NCBI GenBank assembly: GCA_019359115.1
Contig: JAHHHW010000091.1
Span: 1 to 58,125 of the forward strand
Direction: 5' to 3'
Source of the DNA: Pelatocladus maniniholoensis HA4357-MV3
Lineage (GTDB): Bacteria > Cyanobacteriota > Cyanobacteriia > Cyanobacteriales > Nostocaceae
Length of the DNA stretch: 58,125 nt
Shown here: positions 18,531-27,836 of the stretch, in pieces
Numbering within the stretch: the stretch's first letter is position 1
Layout of the letters: the number at the start of each line of letters is the position of its first letter
Made by a program: the position numbers and the translations under genes
Notes under the pieces: model-generated
What the model saw: only the letters and a program-made list of their open reading frames with translations
Database searches by the model: none
What the model was told of the DNA's origin: nothing

Positions 18531-19064
18531 CTACTTTTTCGCTAGAGCAGTGTCGAGGACTTTGGTATAGTCAGCCTTGTTGGGATTGTTTTTGAAGATA
18601 GTTAAAATATTGCCAGTCGCCGGGTCAACGATCGCTACTGTACTTGTTTTACTCTTGTTAGCTTCTAGGAATTTCCCCAGACCTAATCTTTGCGCCATTG
18701 CTTCCGTCTGTTTGAGCTTGGCTTTATCAGTTACATCCAAGACCACAAAGTTGACCTTGCCGGAATATTCCTGTTTCAATTGCGATAGGGTAGGAGCAAT
18801 ATTTTTGCAGCCAGGACACCAGGTAGCAAACACATCTACCACGACAGGTTTACCCTGAAGTTCTTTCGCTAGGGGTCCTCCGACAGAGTTGACTTTAGCT
18901 GCACAAGGATTTTTACCAGCACAGGGATTTGCCTGAGCAACCTTCGTAATTGATGATTGAGCTTCAGTTGCAGAAAAACTAGCAGAAGTTGTTGCGACCA
19001 TTGATACTGTAAAAACAAGGCTGCTCAAACAAATTTTGAGCAAGAAATTCGCATGTTTATGCAT
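18531..19064 (-). CDS. Secreted TlpA-like thioredoxin
   Basis: A 177-residue protein with a signal peptide (basic start, hydrophobic 7-25, likely cut near ASFSA at 32). The mature N-terminus has the paired-Cys word NPCAGKNPCAAK (Cys48, Cys54), then a thioredoxin fold with WCPGC (Cys83/Cys86). It should act in the periplasm or thylakoid lumen, reduced by the adjacent CcdA-like protein. The NPC-NPC word occurs in other cyanobacterial exported proteins, and I suspect metal or disulfide chemistry but cannot prove it. It heads the four-gene redox run and diverges from the sigma factor operon. Confidence 0.85.
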   Translation of the reverse strand: MHKHANFLLKICLSSLVFTVSMVATTSASFSATEAQSSITKVAQANPCAGKNPCAAKVNSVGGPLAKELQGKPVVVDVFATWCPGCKNIAPTLSQLKQEYSGKVNFVVLDVTDKAKLKQTEAMAQRLGLGKFLEANKSKTSTVAIVDPATGNILTIFKNNPNKADYTKVLDTALAKK

Positions 19065-19458
19065 AAAATTCTTCCTGTCCTCAAGCTGAAATTGTTTAAT
19101 TGAAGTATGCTGCCACGATGCTGACCTGAGATTGGAACTGGAGTAGTCAATTGTGACGCATCTGTTTATAAGACGACTGAGCTATCAAAATTGGATTTAA
19201 TTAAATTCAAAATGCCTTCTGTGCCTTGAAAATTTTCAGCCATGAGTAGTTGGTACCGTCTCGGAAAACTAGTTATACAGAAAAATAACCAAATATCTAC
19301 ATCGAGCATCCAATCCGATCGCATAATACCAGTCGTCATCTAAATATAGATGACACTTAAGAGGAAATATCTCTTGGTTTAGTTGTGGAGAGAGGTGATG
19401 GCACAAAATTTATCCTTAACTTGCAACTGTATCAGTTTAGACCTGGTTTTAAAACAGC
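19065..19458. other. Divergent promoter region between redox and sigma operons
   Basis: No gene is visible. The region contains the palindrome at 19335-19354 and presumably the promoters of both divergent operons. No further repeated element was recognised. Confidence 0.5.
19335..19354. promoter_or_regulatory. 8-4-8 palindrome upstream of ECF sigma gene
   Basis: GTCATCTA (19335-19342) and TAGATGAC (19347-19354) are a perfect inverted repeat with spacer AATA. It lies 105 bp before the sigma gene start in the divergent region. It could be an operator for a dimeric regulator. Confidence 0.45.
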
Positions 19459-20064
19459 ATGGAGCCTAAACTACCCCAGTCAAAATCGAGAGAGCTTTCC
19501 GAGGTGACGGATGAAGCTTTGTTTGTGGCGCTCAAAAATGGCGACTCTTCGGCATTAAGCATTTTATTCAATCGTCATGGTCGCTTAGTTTATGGATTGG
19601 CGCTGAAAATTTTGGCAAACTCCCAAGAAGCCGAAGATTTGACTCAAGAAATTTTTCTCACGCTGTGGCGAAAAGCATCTAGCAATCCAGATTGTCGCTT
19701 TTTTGTGCGCTATCTGGTGACGATAACGCGATCGCGAGCGATTGATAAACTTCGCGCTCGCAGCAGACAACTAAAACTTGTGGAAAAATGGGGACAAACG
19801 ATGACAAATGAAGCAACATCAGAGCCAACACCCGTCGAACAGGCGAGTTTTGCAGAGCGATCGCAACGAATTAATCATGCTTTGCACCAACTTCCTCTCA
19901 AGCAGCGCCAAGTAATCGAACTGGCTTATAACCAAGGATTAAGTCAGTCAGAAATTGCCAAACAACTTGATATTCCTCTAGGCACAGTCAAAACCTGCAC
20001 CCGCCAAGGATTACTAAAACTCAAGCGCATTCTACTAGATTCTGATTTATTAGCATATGAATAA
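19459..20064 (+). CDS. ECF-type RNA polymerase sigma factor
   Basis: A 201-residue sigma factor with region 2 around residues 28-95 (core-binding helix with EAEDLTQEIFLTLWRK, then SRAIDKLRARSR) and region 4 around 140-195 (LPLKQRQVIELAY, helix-turn-helix SEIAKQLDIPLGTVKT). It lacks regions 1 and 3, as expected for group 4 (ECF). Its last eight bases overlap the start of the anti-sigma gene (ATGAATAA), so the two are translationally coupled. Likely stimulus: redox or envelope stress, judged only from the divergent thiol-relay operon and the cupin gene behind it. Confidence 0.93.
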   Translation: MEPKLPQSKSRELSEVTDEALFVALKNGDSSALSILFNRHGRLVYGLALKILANSQEAEDLTQEIFLTLWRKASSNPDCRFFVRYLVTITRSRAIDKLRARSRQLKLVEKWGQTMTNEATSEPTPVEQASFAERSQRINHALHQLPLKQRQVIELAYNQGLSQSEIAKQLDIPLGTVKTCTRQGLLKLKRILLDSDLLAYE

Positions 20065-20899
20065 ATCTTTCGATCCCGAACACATCAAAAACCTCGCTGC
20101 GGGATTTGTCGCTGATGATCTCACCCCTGAAGAAGCTGAAGAGTTTCGGCTGTTACTTGATGAACATCCAGAACTGATTACCGAAGTTGAGGATTTACAG
20201 GAAGTTCTGCGACAAGTGTTAGATGGCTTTACCGAGGTAGAAGCACCAGTGCATTTGTTGCCAAAAATTCTGGAAAAAGCTGAAGGTTCTGCCAAACAAG
20301 TGACTGTAGATAATATTCAAGTTAAGCGAACTGATACTTCAGCACCAGTGCGATACTCCACAGGAGTCGCTACGCGATCGCAAAGACAATGGACAAAAAT
20401 TGCTGGTAGTATTGCAGCGTTGTTGGTGGTAGTTCTAGGGGTTGATAACTATCGGTTGCGTCAAAATCTGGGTGTTGTCACAGCAGACAATCAAAGATTA
20501 CGGCAGGATTTTGCTCAAGCTCAAGCGGTTAAGAACCTACTGCAAAATTCGCAAACGCGATTGTTTACTTTTAAAGCAGTCAACTCTACAAATAACAGTT
20601 CGGGAAGTGTAATTATAAATCCTGAAAAACAAAAAGCAGTGATGGTTTTCCAAAATCTTCCTGCTCCACCTCCTGGTCATGTTTACCTATTATGGACAGT
20701 TGTTGCCAACGAAAAGTTACCCTGCGGTGAAGTCAAGCCCTATTCCTGGGGAACTGCTTCATATGAGTTACCATTTACAAATCAAATGTACAAAGAATTT
20801 TATCACCCACAATTTTCCGGGTTAATTGTGACGCTGGAAACAGACCCAAACGTCTCTCGTCCTACCGGAACTGTAGTGATGCAAAGTTCACAAATTTAA
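20057..20899 (+). CDS. RskA-like membrane anti-sigma factor
   Basis: The 280-residue protein has a cytosolic N-terminal part with acidic helices (AGFVADDLTPEEAEEF at about 15-30) typical of anti-sigma domains. No zinc-binding HxxxCxxC is visible. One membrane helix lies at about 113-130, followed by a coiled segment and an extracytoplasmic RskA-type domain (LPAPPPGHVYLLWTV). It should bind and silence the overlapping ECF sigma factor until the outer domain senses a signal, after which regulated proteolysis is usual in the family. It overlaps the sigma gene by 8 bp and precedes the cupin gene by 20 bp. Confidence 0.88.
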   Translation: MNKSFDPEHIKNLAAGFVADDLTPEEAEEFRLLLDEHPELITEVEDLQEVLRQVLDGFTEVEAPVHLLPKILEKAEGSAKQVTVDNIQVKRTDTSAPVRYSTGVATRSQRQWTKIAGSIAALLVVVLGVDNYRLRQNLGVVTADNQRLRQDFAQAQAVKNLLQNSQTRLFTFKAVNSTNNSSGSVIINPEKQKAVMVFQNLPAPPPGHVYLLWTVVANEKLPCGEVKPYSWGTASYELPFTNQMYKEFYHPQFSGLIVTLETDPNVSRPTGTVVMQSSQI

Positions 20900-20919
20900 T
20901 ATTTATCATTAGATTTACA

Positions 20920-21576
20920 ATGATTGCACAGAAAAGCCTTGATATTCAGTCTCAAGACTGGCTAGTCAAAGATAGTGGTGATTGTGTTGCGCTTCACCTT
21001 CAAGAACTAGCCTTACCAGAAAAGCCCTATCGTTTATATCGATTTCTTACAGAACTAGAAGATATCCTCGATACTGTAGACGATAATTGCGCTCGCATCC
21101 GGGCGATCGCGCCGTTAGTGCGGAAGTTACTGACTAGTTCCTATTGGCTCCAAATGGAGTTTACCGAACCACCTGCTGTTCCAGGCTGGTCTGTCCAATT
21201 CCTGTATGATGAATATGAATTTCCTCTTACAGTGCAGATGGTTGCTTGGCTACCCGGTCATATTTCTCCCATTCATAACCACAGTACTTGGGGAATTGTT
21301 GCTCTTGTCAGTGGGCAGGAAAAGAATCAGTTTTGGCGGCGAGTCTCTCAAGGAGAGGCTACGCCAACACCCACATCAGAATACCCATCCCGCATCGAAT
21401 ATGTCGGGGAAAAAATCTTAGTTCCTGGTGAAATTATTGGCTTTACACCAGATGCTATCCACAATATTGAAGTGCTAGGAGAAGAACCAGCCATTACGTT
21501 TAATCTTTACGGAGTCACCAACTATCAAGAGCGTTTTGAGTTTGATCCTGTCACCCACACTGCTAAAAAGTTTTGA
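20920..21576 (+). CDS. Cupin, cysteine-dioxygenase-like
   Basis: A 218-residue cupin of the cysteine dioxygenase type I-like superfamily. The metal-binding strand reads PIHNHSTWGIVALVSG near 116-131 (two His), with a later His in TPDAIHNIE. It probably binds iron and oxidises a thiol or related small molecule; true substrate unknown. It is third in the sigma/anti-sigma operon, so it may be part of the regulon it is transcribed with. A short stretch (SQGEATPTP) is encoded by a dispersed-repeat fragment, GAGAGGCTACGCCAAC, inserted in frame between two strands. Confidence 0.78.
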   Translation: MIAQKSLDIQSQDWLVKDSGDCVALHLQELALPEKPYRLYRFLTELEDILDTVDDNCARIRAIAPLVRKLLTSSYWLQMEFTEPPAVPGWSVQFLYDEYEFPLTVQMVAWLPGHISPIHNHSTWGIVALVSGQEKNQFWRRVSQGEATPTPTSEYPSRIEYVGEKILVPGEIIGFTPDAIHNIEVLGEEPAITFNLYGVTNYQERFEFDPVTHTAKKF

Positions 21577-22138
21577 AGGAAAGCATGAGATTATTAACCC
21601 TAGTTGCGGGTTATCATCTATTCATTTGGTGACATTTAATCATCCAAAACATATTTCTAATTGGAACCAAGATAGAGATTTTATACTTTCGCTTTTACCT
21701 GAAGATTGCCATCGTTACTATCAATTTCTTACATAATTTATAATACATTCTCTTTTGTCTACTTCTTTATTGTCCCACATCCGAGCTAACTTTGCCTTAT
21801 TAATAGCTCTAAATTATCATGTTTAGTTATTTTTTCGAGAGCCTCATAATATTTACAATTTTGATCATAAATGTAAGTCAGCATAGAAATTTACTTATCA
21901 ATTATCGGAAAAATATATTTGGTGATTATTGCTCCTGATTGACAATTGACTCGACATACTAAATCAAGTTATTCACGCTTGGTAAAATCTCTTTCTGGAA
22001 CAAAAAGTATTTTTTGATTCTTTATTGGTAAATTTATTTCAGTAATTACCGATTGTGACAGCATGGGTGCAGAATATGGGTTTTAGAGATAATGGATGAA
22101 GCATGATGTTCAAAGAAGTTGAGTGTTGAGAGCGAACG
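21577..22138. other. Gap with an unrecognised coding fragment
   Basis: From about 21584 to 21736 one plus-strand frame stays open and reads words such as LVTFNHPKHISNWNQDRD and LLPEDCHRYYQFLT. It looks like protein sequence but has no good start, and I do not recognise it; it may be the end of a decayed gene. The remaining 400 bp are AT-rich and show nothing else. Confidence 0.35.
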
Positions 22139-25100
22139 CTATTCCACCACCGCACCCAGCGCTTGCAAAGTCAAAATCGTCGCCTCTGTTAATCCTTTCA
22201 CACCAGTAATATTCATCCCCTCATAAAGTCTTTTCGCCCTCAACATTCTTATACACTCCCCCGTCTCCGCATCCCAAACCCTCACTGTTTGGTCTTGTGA
22301 ACCACTGGCAACAAATTGCCCATCTGGACTAAAAGCCACAGCAGACACCAAATGAGTATGTCCTACGCAGATATGACGACATTCCCCAGTTTTCACATCC
22401 CAAATTCTCACTGTTTGGTCATGGGAAGCACTAGCAAGAATCTGCCCATCAGGACTGTAAGCGATGGAAAAGACCCAGTTGGTATGTCCTGTGAGAGTTC
22501 TCAGACATTTCCCTGTCTGCCAATCCCAAAGTTTAATTGTTTGGTCTGTGCTGCAAGTCGCTAAAATCTGATGATCTGGACTAAATATCGCAGCGTAAAT
22601 CCTGGCATTATGAGCTGCTAAAGTTTGCAGAAGACCAGTTTCACAATCCCACAATCTCACAGTTTGGTCTACACTGGCACTAGCGAAAATTTTTCCGTCT
22701 GGACTAAAGGCGATCGCAAAAATTTTATCTCGATGACCAGTAAAAGTTTGCAGGCATTGCCCGGTGCGCCAGTTCCACAGTTTAATCGTACAATCAGCGC
22801 TACCACTAGCAACTATATCACCTTTGGGGTGAAAAGCCACAGTATAAGCCCAATCTGTGTGTCCTTGTAAAATTTGCAAACATCGCCCTGTGTTCAAATT
22901 CCACAATCGCACTGTGGCATCAGTACTAGCACTAGCTAATATATCTCCATTGGGATGAAAAGCCAGTCCGTAAATAAAGTCTGTATGTCCTTCCAGGCTG
23001 ACAAGAAATTTACTCGTTTGCCAGTCCCATAGTTTCACAGTTTTGTCATTACTACCACTAGCAATAATTTGCCCATTCGGACTAAATATCACAGGCAGCG
23101 CCCAATCTGTATTACCATACCAAGTTTTTAAACATTGTCCATTGCGGTAATCCCATAACCGCATGGTTTGGTCTAAGCTAACACAAGCGATGGTTTGATT
23201 ATCTGGACTAAAAGCGACACAACAAACTTCATTAGTTTGTCTGTGTAGTGTTTTGATACAAATGTGGGTATGACAGTCCCAAAGTTTAACAGTATAGTCA
23301 CCACTACCACTAACAAGTATTTCACCTTGGGGACTAAAAGCAACTGCATAGACACTGTTCGTATGTCTTGTGTAAGTTTTAATGCATTTACCAGTGTGGT
23401 AATTCCAGAGTTTAATTGTGCGATCGCCACTCCCACTCGCTAAAGTTTGCCCATCTGGATTAAATGCTATTGAACGTACCCAGCCTTGATGTTCAGTCAA
23501 AGTTTTCCAGCATTTACCTTCACTTACATCCCATAGCTTAATTGTGTGGTCAGCACTACCACTAGCCAAAGTTTCTCCATCGGGACTAAACGCAACGCAA
23601 CGCAGCCAATCTGTATGTCCTGTCAGTGTTTTCAGGCAAATACCATCGCGGATATTCCATAATTTGATTGTGCGATCGCCACTAGCACTAGCTAATATCT
23701 GACCGTCTGGACTAAATGCTACAGAAAATGTCTCATGCTCATGTCCAATCAACGTTTTTATACACACACCATCAGCGACATTCCAAAGTTTAACTGTGTG
23801 GTCAGCACCACAACTCGCTAAAATTTCCCCATCTGGACTAAACGTTACAAAGCGTACCCAGTTAGTATGACCTTGACAAATCAACAATAATTTTCCTGAT
23901 TTCACTTCCCACAGACGCACATGACAATCAGTGTCACAGGTCGCCAATAATTCACCATCTGGGCTAAAGGCAGCAAACAAAATATTACCTAGAGTTTCCG
24001 TAAAAATACAGTGAGATAAATCTGAGCCTGAAAAATTGACATCATGTAAATTTACACCCTGTAGATAGGCTTGCCAAAGCGTTAAACCGGAAAAATCAAA
24101 GCCACTGATATCAACCTGTGCTTGGTGTAATAAATTCAGAGTATTTCCTGCTGCATATCCCGTTTGTTTGGGTGTTTGTCCGCGCAAGTTCGAGAGAATT
24201 TGATTAAGATTAAAGGAAATATTTTCAGAACTGCCAAGCTGTGTAGTCAATTCGTTGATAATAGGTTGCAAAATCAGGTTTATCTGTGTCTCCCGGACAT
24301 AATCTTTAGCTAAGGCTTTAATTAATGTATGACTTGCAAACAGAGAAATTTCTTGAGTGACTATTTCCTCAGATACTCTCTCAATTATCTGGTTAATGAC
24401 ATACTCCATCACCACAGGTTGCTGAGTGAATGTAGAGACGTGAAATTTCGCGTCTCTACTTAGTTCAATAAAAGAACGTCTTTGTAAAGACGAAAGGGAC
24501 TCTAGCAATTCACGCGGTAGGATATGGGTAACGAAATCTATTTGTAATTCTGACAATGAAACCGGTTCGCGGTTGATTGCAATCCAAAACATAATTTCTC
24601 GTTCCAACGTAGTGAGACGATGGAACTGTTGGTCAAGTAGATCGCGAATATCATCAAATATAAATGCACCTTGCTGGGAAATTTCCAGAAATTGCGAAAT
24701 ACTACCACCAAAAAAGTCGCGAATAGAAGAAGCGACAATCTTCAATGCGAGGGGATTTCCACCATAACGCGAAATCAAAGCTTGCCATTGAGCATCCGAG
24801 CCTGTGAATTTTCCTTTAACATTGAATAATGAACGTCCTTCTGTCTCTGGTAAACCTGTAAGTTGCAGAGAACGCACAGGTAAACTTTCCCCTTCAAACC
24901 TTGCAAGTCCTTGTGGTTTCTCTCGCGAAGTTAAAATCAAACAACTTTGGTGCGAAGTTTCCGCCACACATCGCACAAGTTCACCATATCCCTCGTATCC
25001 ACTTCGATAACGACCAGTGCGATCGCCTGAGCGTAAAATTGACTCAGCATTATCGAGAATCAACAGACAACGCAACGAACGTAAATATTTTAGTAACAGC

Positions 25101-25732
25101 GAAATTCTCCCTTCTAAGTTAGCTGGTAAATTTGTTTCCTGTTGTCTGGATAAAAACTGAATCAACTCAGCCAAAATATCTTCAGCTGGGGGAGCATTAC
25201 GAAGACTCCGCCAAATAACAGACGCTACATCTTGAGTCTCTACAAAGATTTGTTGCGCTAGCTTGACAGCCAAAGAGGTTTTACCAATTCCACCCATCCC
25301 CAGCAGCGTCACCAAGCGGCAATTTTCTTGTACAATCCAGCGTTGAACTATGTTTAATTCTTCTGCACGTCCATAAAAAATTGAGACATCAGGCGCTTCG
25401 CCCCAGTCTGCGTGAGGATGAGAGGAAGACGCGGGGAATAACTGTTGACTGTTGACTGTTGACTCCTTCTGTGAAACTTCTTCCCAATTCACCCCCAAAA
25501 CTTGGCAGTAAGCTTTAAACGCCTCAGCGTTAATAGGGTGTTTTCCTGCTAAGAAGCGCTTCCAAGTTCCTTCTGAGATACCATTCGCCAGAACCCCTTG
25601 TTCTTGCCAAGAAACTCCTAAAACTTCACTAGCTGACTGAATCCATCTAAAATCATCGACAGACCACTCCTTTGCAATTCTGGCTTGCTTAATTTTTGCT
25701 AGTCCCTGTTGAGAAGCTTTGAGAGTAGCCAC
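22139..25732 (-). CDS. HTH/NB-ARC ATPase with pentapeptide stretch and 14 WD40 repeats
   Basis: A 1197-residue STAND-type protein. Residues 1-85 form a helix-turn-helix-like domain (GISEGTWKRFLAGKHPIN) common in cyanobacterial signalling ATPases. NB-ARC follows with Walker A GMGGIGKTSL (145-154) and Walker B CLLILDNAE (222-230). A short pentapeptide-like piece (about 550-580) leads into 14 WD40 repeats, two propellers. Such proteins are oligomerising switches; many members in bacteria act in immunity or signalling. A dispersed palindromic repeat (24432-24459) is inserted in frame and encodes SRDAKFHVST. The upstream region carries one of two related 45-bp palindromes. Confidence 0.9.
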   Translation of the reverse strand: MATLKASQQGLAKIKQARIAKEWSVDDFRWIQSASEVLGVSWQEQGVLANGISEGTWKRFLAGKHPINAEAFKAYCQVLGVNWEEVSQKESTVNSQQLFPASSSHPHADWGEAPDVSIFYGRAEELNIVQRWIVQENCRLVTLLGMGGIGKTSLAVKLAQQIFVETQDVASVIWRSLRNAPPAEDILAELIQFLSRQQETNLPANLEGRISLLLKYLRSLRCLLILDNAESILRSGDRTGRYRSGYEGYGELVRCVAETSHQSCLILTSREKPQGLARFEGESLPVRSLQLTGLPETEGRSLFNVKGKFTGSDAQWQALISRYGGNPLALKIVASSIRDFFGGSISQFLEISQQGAFIFDDIRDLLDQQFHRLTTLEREIMFWIAINREPVSLSELQIDFVTHILPRELLESLSSLQRRSFIELSRDAKFHVSTFTQQPVVMEYVINQIIERVSEEIVTQEISLFASHTLIKALAKDYVRETQINLILQPIINELTTQLGSSENISFNLNQILSNLRGQTPKQTGYAAGNTLNLLHQAQVDISGFDFSGLTLWQAYLQGVNLHDVNFSGSDLSHCIFTETLGNILFAAFSPDGELLATCDTDCHVRLWEVKSGKLLLICQGHTNWVRFVTFSPDGEILASCGADHTVKLWNVADGVCIKTLIGHEHETFSVAFSPDGQILASASGDRTIKLWNIRDGICLKTLTGHTDWLRCVAFSPDGETLASGSADHTIKLWDVSEGKCWKTLTEHQGWVRSIAFNPDGQTLASGSGDRTIKLWNYHTGKCIKTYTRHTNSVYAVAFSPQGEILVSGSGDYTVKLWDCHTHICIKTLHRQTNEVCCVAFSPDNQTIACVSLDQTMRLWDYRNGQCLKTWYGNTDWALPVIFSPNGQIIASGSNDKTVKLWDWQTSKFLVSLEGHTDFIYGLAFHPNGDILASASTDATVRLWNLNTGRCLQILQGHTDWAYTVAFHPKGDIVASGSADCTIKLWNWRTGQCLQTFTGHRDKIFAIAFSPDGKIFASASVDQTVRLWDCETGLLQTLAAHNARIYAAIFSPDHQILATCSTDQTIKLWDWQTGKCLRTLTGHTNWVFSIAYSPDGQILASASHDQTVRIWDVKTGECRHICVGHTHLVSAVAFSPDGQFVASGSQDQTVRVWDAETGECIRMLRAKRLYEGMNITGVKGLTEATILTLQALGAVVE
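24432..24459. repeat. GTAGAGACG palindromic dispersed repeat inside NB-ARC gene
   Basis: GTAGAGACGTGAAA and TTTCGCGTCTCTAC form a 28-bp near-perfect palindrome inside the coding frame, just after the NB-ARC domain. Related copies lie at 34870-34898 (intergenic) and 40601-40628 (in an NRPS gene). Confidence 0.8.
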
Positions 25733-25855
25733 GATATTTTAAGTGTGTTTGACCTGAGTATGAATAGAAATCGCTGAGAATTAAGCTCAACTGTCTAGGT
25801 ATAAATATTGTAGAACCAGGATGTCATTTGCAATAACACATTAATAAATATTCGC

Positions 25856-25900
25856 CAAGATCAGTTTTTACTGTGTTTAATTTTTGCCAAACTGATCTTG
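25856..25900. promoter_or_regulatory. 45-bp palindromic element, copy 1
   Basis: CAAGATCAGTTT (25856-25867) and AAACTGATCTTG (25889-25900) form a perfect 12-bp inverted repeat with a 21-bp spacer. It lies between the divergent NB-ARC gene (start 25732) and the split-barrel gene (start 25987). A near copy of identical length occurs at 27837-27881. Confidence 0.65.
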
Positions 25901-25986
25901 AGCAATTCAGGTTGTGTAATGAAATATTAAGAAAGCGACGTTACTGAATTGCTGACTCATCCAAAAATCCAAAATCTAAAATTCCA

Positions 25987-26886
25987 ATGTCTTTTCATTC
26001 TGGAGAAATCGCCGTCCAAACCCAAGCGGGAGTGCGAGAAGAGGCGCAGCGTCTGTGTAGTCTCATTAGCAGTGTTATTAAACCAGCTGCTCAACAATTC
26101 TTGCGTACCCAGCAATTGGTCATTGCGAGTACGGTAGACACGAAAGGTAGAGTTTGGGCATCATTGCTTACGGGAGAACCTGGTTTTGTGCAAGTGTTAA
26201 ACCAGCAGACTTTACTGATTGATGAGTTTTTCTTAGCAAGCGATTTGTTACATCAAAACCTGGGTGATAATCCACAAATCGGTTTACTTGTAATTGATTT
26301 GGTAAATCGTAGGCGCTTGCGTCTTAACGGTAAAGCAGAAATTCAGCCAGGAGGAAAGATAAACGTCAGTATTGAGCAAGCGTTTTTTAATTGTCCTAAG
26401 TATATTCAAGTGCGTCACTTAGACGTAGTAACTACAGAATCTTTAGAAAACCCTGCAATCTTTACTAGAGAGGCTTTGAATGAGAAGGATAAACACTGGA
26501 TTACCCAAGCCGATACTTTTTTCATCGCCACTTCCCATCCGGAAGTTGGTGCAGACGCATCGCATCGAGGTGGATATCCGGGATTTGTGCAAGTTTTAAA
26601 TAGTAACAAGCTGGTGTTTCCCGATTACGCTGGTAACAATATGTTTCAGAGCTTCGGTAACTTGGCTGTAAATGCAGGTGCAGGTTTATTGTTTATTGAT
26701 TTTGAACAAGGACATACTCTGCAATTAACAGGAAAGGCAAAAGTAATTTGGGATGCAGAGCGCTTAAGTAGTTTTGCTGAGGCACAGCGTTTAGTTGAGT
26801 TTGGGATAGATCAAATTTTGGAAACCCGAAATGCTACTCCCTTACGGTGGCGGTTTGGGGAATATTCACCTGTGAATCCGAGGTAA
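25987..26886 (+). CDS. Pyridoxamine-phosphate-oxidase-like FMN split-barrel protein
   Basis: The 299-residue protein contains two tandem split-barrel units, each with the word GFVQVLN (around residues 58-65 and 198-205) followed by a strand-rich LLVID/LLFIDF region and LRLNGKAEI / LQLTGKAKV. This is the pyridoxamine 5'-phosphate oxidase-like fold, which binds FMN or related flavins. Members with two such halves are often reductases or oxygen-handling enzymes; the substrate is unknown. It diverges from the NB-ARC/WD40 gene, sharing the palindrome-bearing region. The ATG used gives the full first unit; a good ribosome-binding site is not obvious. Confidence 0.78.
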   Translation: MSFHSGEIAVQTQAGVREEAQRLCSLISSVIKPAAQQFLRTQQLVIASTVDTKGRVWASLLTGEPGFVQVLNQQTLLIDEFFLASDLLHQNLGDNPQIGLLVIDLVNRRRLRLNGKAEIQPGGKINVSIEQAFFNCPKYIQVRHLDVVTTESLENPAIFTREALNEKDKHWITQADTFFIATSHPEVGADASHRGGYPGFVQVLNSNKLVFPDYAGNNMFQSFGNLAVNAGAGLLFIDFEQGHTLQLTGKAKVIWDAERLSSFAEAQRLVEFGIDQILETRNATPLRWRFGEYSPVNPR

Positions 26887-26917
26887 AGATTGAAAAACTT
26901 TTGTCCAATTTATAGTT

Positions 26918-27481
26918 TCAGCAACGATTTTTATTCGTAACTCTAATCAGAAAACGTAGAGCTTCATTTACTGCTTGAGAATTAGGAAACATTTCTGCGA
27001 CATCTGGTTCTAAACGAACTGTCAATCCTTCAAGATTCTTATGATCATGTTCAAGTTTTCTCATACCGTTGCTTTTGCTTTTCAAAGCCTGATCTGATTG
27101 AGGTCTATTCTCAGGCATAAGCTTTTGGAATGCTGGATCATTTAGTTTGTTAGCAAGAGATTCCCAACTACTAGCTTTCAGTTTAAAGTGATCCTTTGCT
27201 TCACGTAATATTTTAAACTGTTTCTTGAGAATCTCAACTGTATAAATGTCTCTTTGATATGTCTGGGTTTGTTGGTTAAGGTCTTCTTCAACCATATCGA
27301 CTACTTCATTAATAAGGCGATCATGATTTTCGGAAATTTGAGCAGCAGCCCCTAAAATACGAGATGTTGCTTTTATCTGCACCTCAGTCTCTTGTTTGAG
27401 TCGGTCAGCAATATTGCGAATTTGCTCTCCCAACTTTGTTTTATTTTGAATTCTTGTGGTTGGTACTGATTTTTTGCTCAT
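26918..27481 (-). CDS. Coiled-coil protein with ribbon-helix-helix-like C-terminus
   Basis: A 187-residue soluble protein, mostly helical and charged. Residues 15-110 are predicted coiled coil by their heptad-like Leu/Ile pattern. Residues about 155-183 read LTVRLEPDVAEMF, then a turn (PNSQ) and AVNEALRFLIR. That strand-helix-turn-helix order resembles ribbon-helix-helix DNA-binding domains of antitoxin-type regulators. It follows the 108-residue coiled-coil gene by 12 bp, so the two are likely cotranscribed and may form a complex. I infer it could be the regulator binding the nearby 45-bp palindromes; nothing shows this directly. Confidence 0.6.
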   Translation of the reverse strand: MSKKSVPTTRIQNKTKLGEQIRNIADRLKQETEVQIKATSRILGAAAQISENHDRLINEVVDMVEEDLNQQTQTYQRDIYTVEILKKQFKILREAKDHFKLKASSWESLANKLNDPAFQKLMPENRPQSDQALKSKSNGMRKLEHDHKNLEGLTVRLEPDVAEMFPNSQAVNEALRFLIRVTNKNRC

Positions 27482-27493
27482 GAGCGTGCTTGT

Positions 27494-27820
27494 TTATTCC
27501 GAAAGTATCTCTTTAATTGCAAGCCAGATGCGTCTAAACTTTTGTATCAGACCTACAGTATTGCTTATTGTTTCGTCTTCCACTGAATCAACCAAGGATT
27601 GAATCCGATCCATACGCTCTGCTACAACGTAGAGGTTGTTTATAGCTTCATCCTTACTTACTAGAGATTCACGCAATAGCACAACCATCTGAGCAATTTC
27701 CCGTTTTAGTCGTTCGTTCTCGGCTTTACGACGAGTTTCCCATCCTTTTTGTCTAATTAAAGTGATAAATATTACTTTAATTACTATGCTATCAAGTCTT
27801 GTTTCAAAAAACACATCCAT
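27494..27820 (-). CDS. Small coiled-coil protein (108 aa), unknown
   Basis: The N-terminus has a short hydrophobic segment (SIVIKVIFITLI, about 11-22), which may be a membrane anchor or a buried helix. Residues 30-80 are a charged coiled coil (ENERLKREIAQM). I recognise no family. It is the first gene of a two-gene minus-strand unit with the coiled-coil/RHH protein, and it diverges from the ParA-like gene. The second 45-bp palindrome ends 17 bp ahead of its ATG. Confidence 0.5.
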   Translation of the reverse strand: MDVFFETRLDSIVIKVIFITLIRQKGWETRRKAENERLKREIAQMVVLLRESLVSKDEAINNLYVVAERMDRIQSLVDSVEDETISNTVGLIQKFRRIWLAIKEILSE

Positions 27821-27836
27821 AAAAATTATTTTTTGT

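Noticed and set aside
22300-24000. Periodic plus-strand open frames opposite the WD40 region
   Set aside because: They mirror the repeats of the minus-strand gene and have no own start signals or recognisable words.
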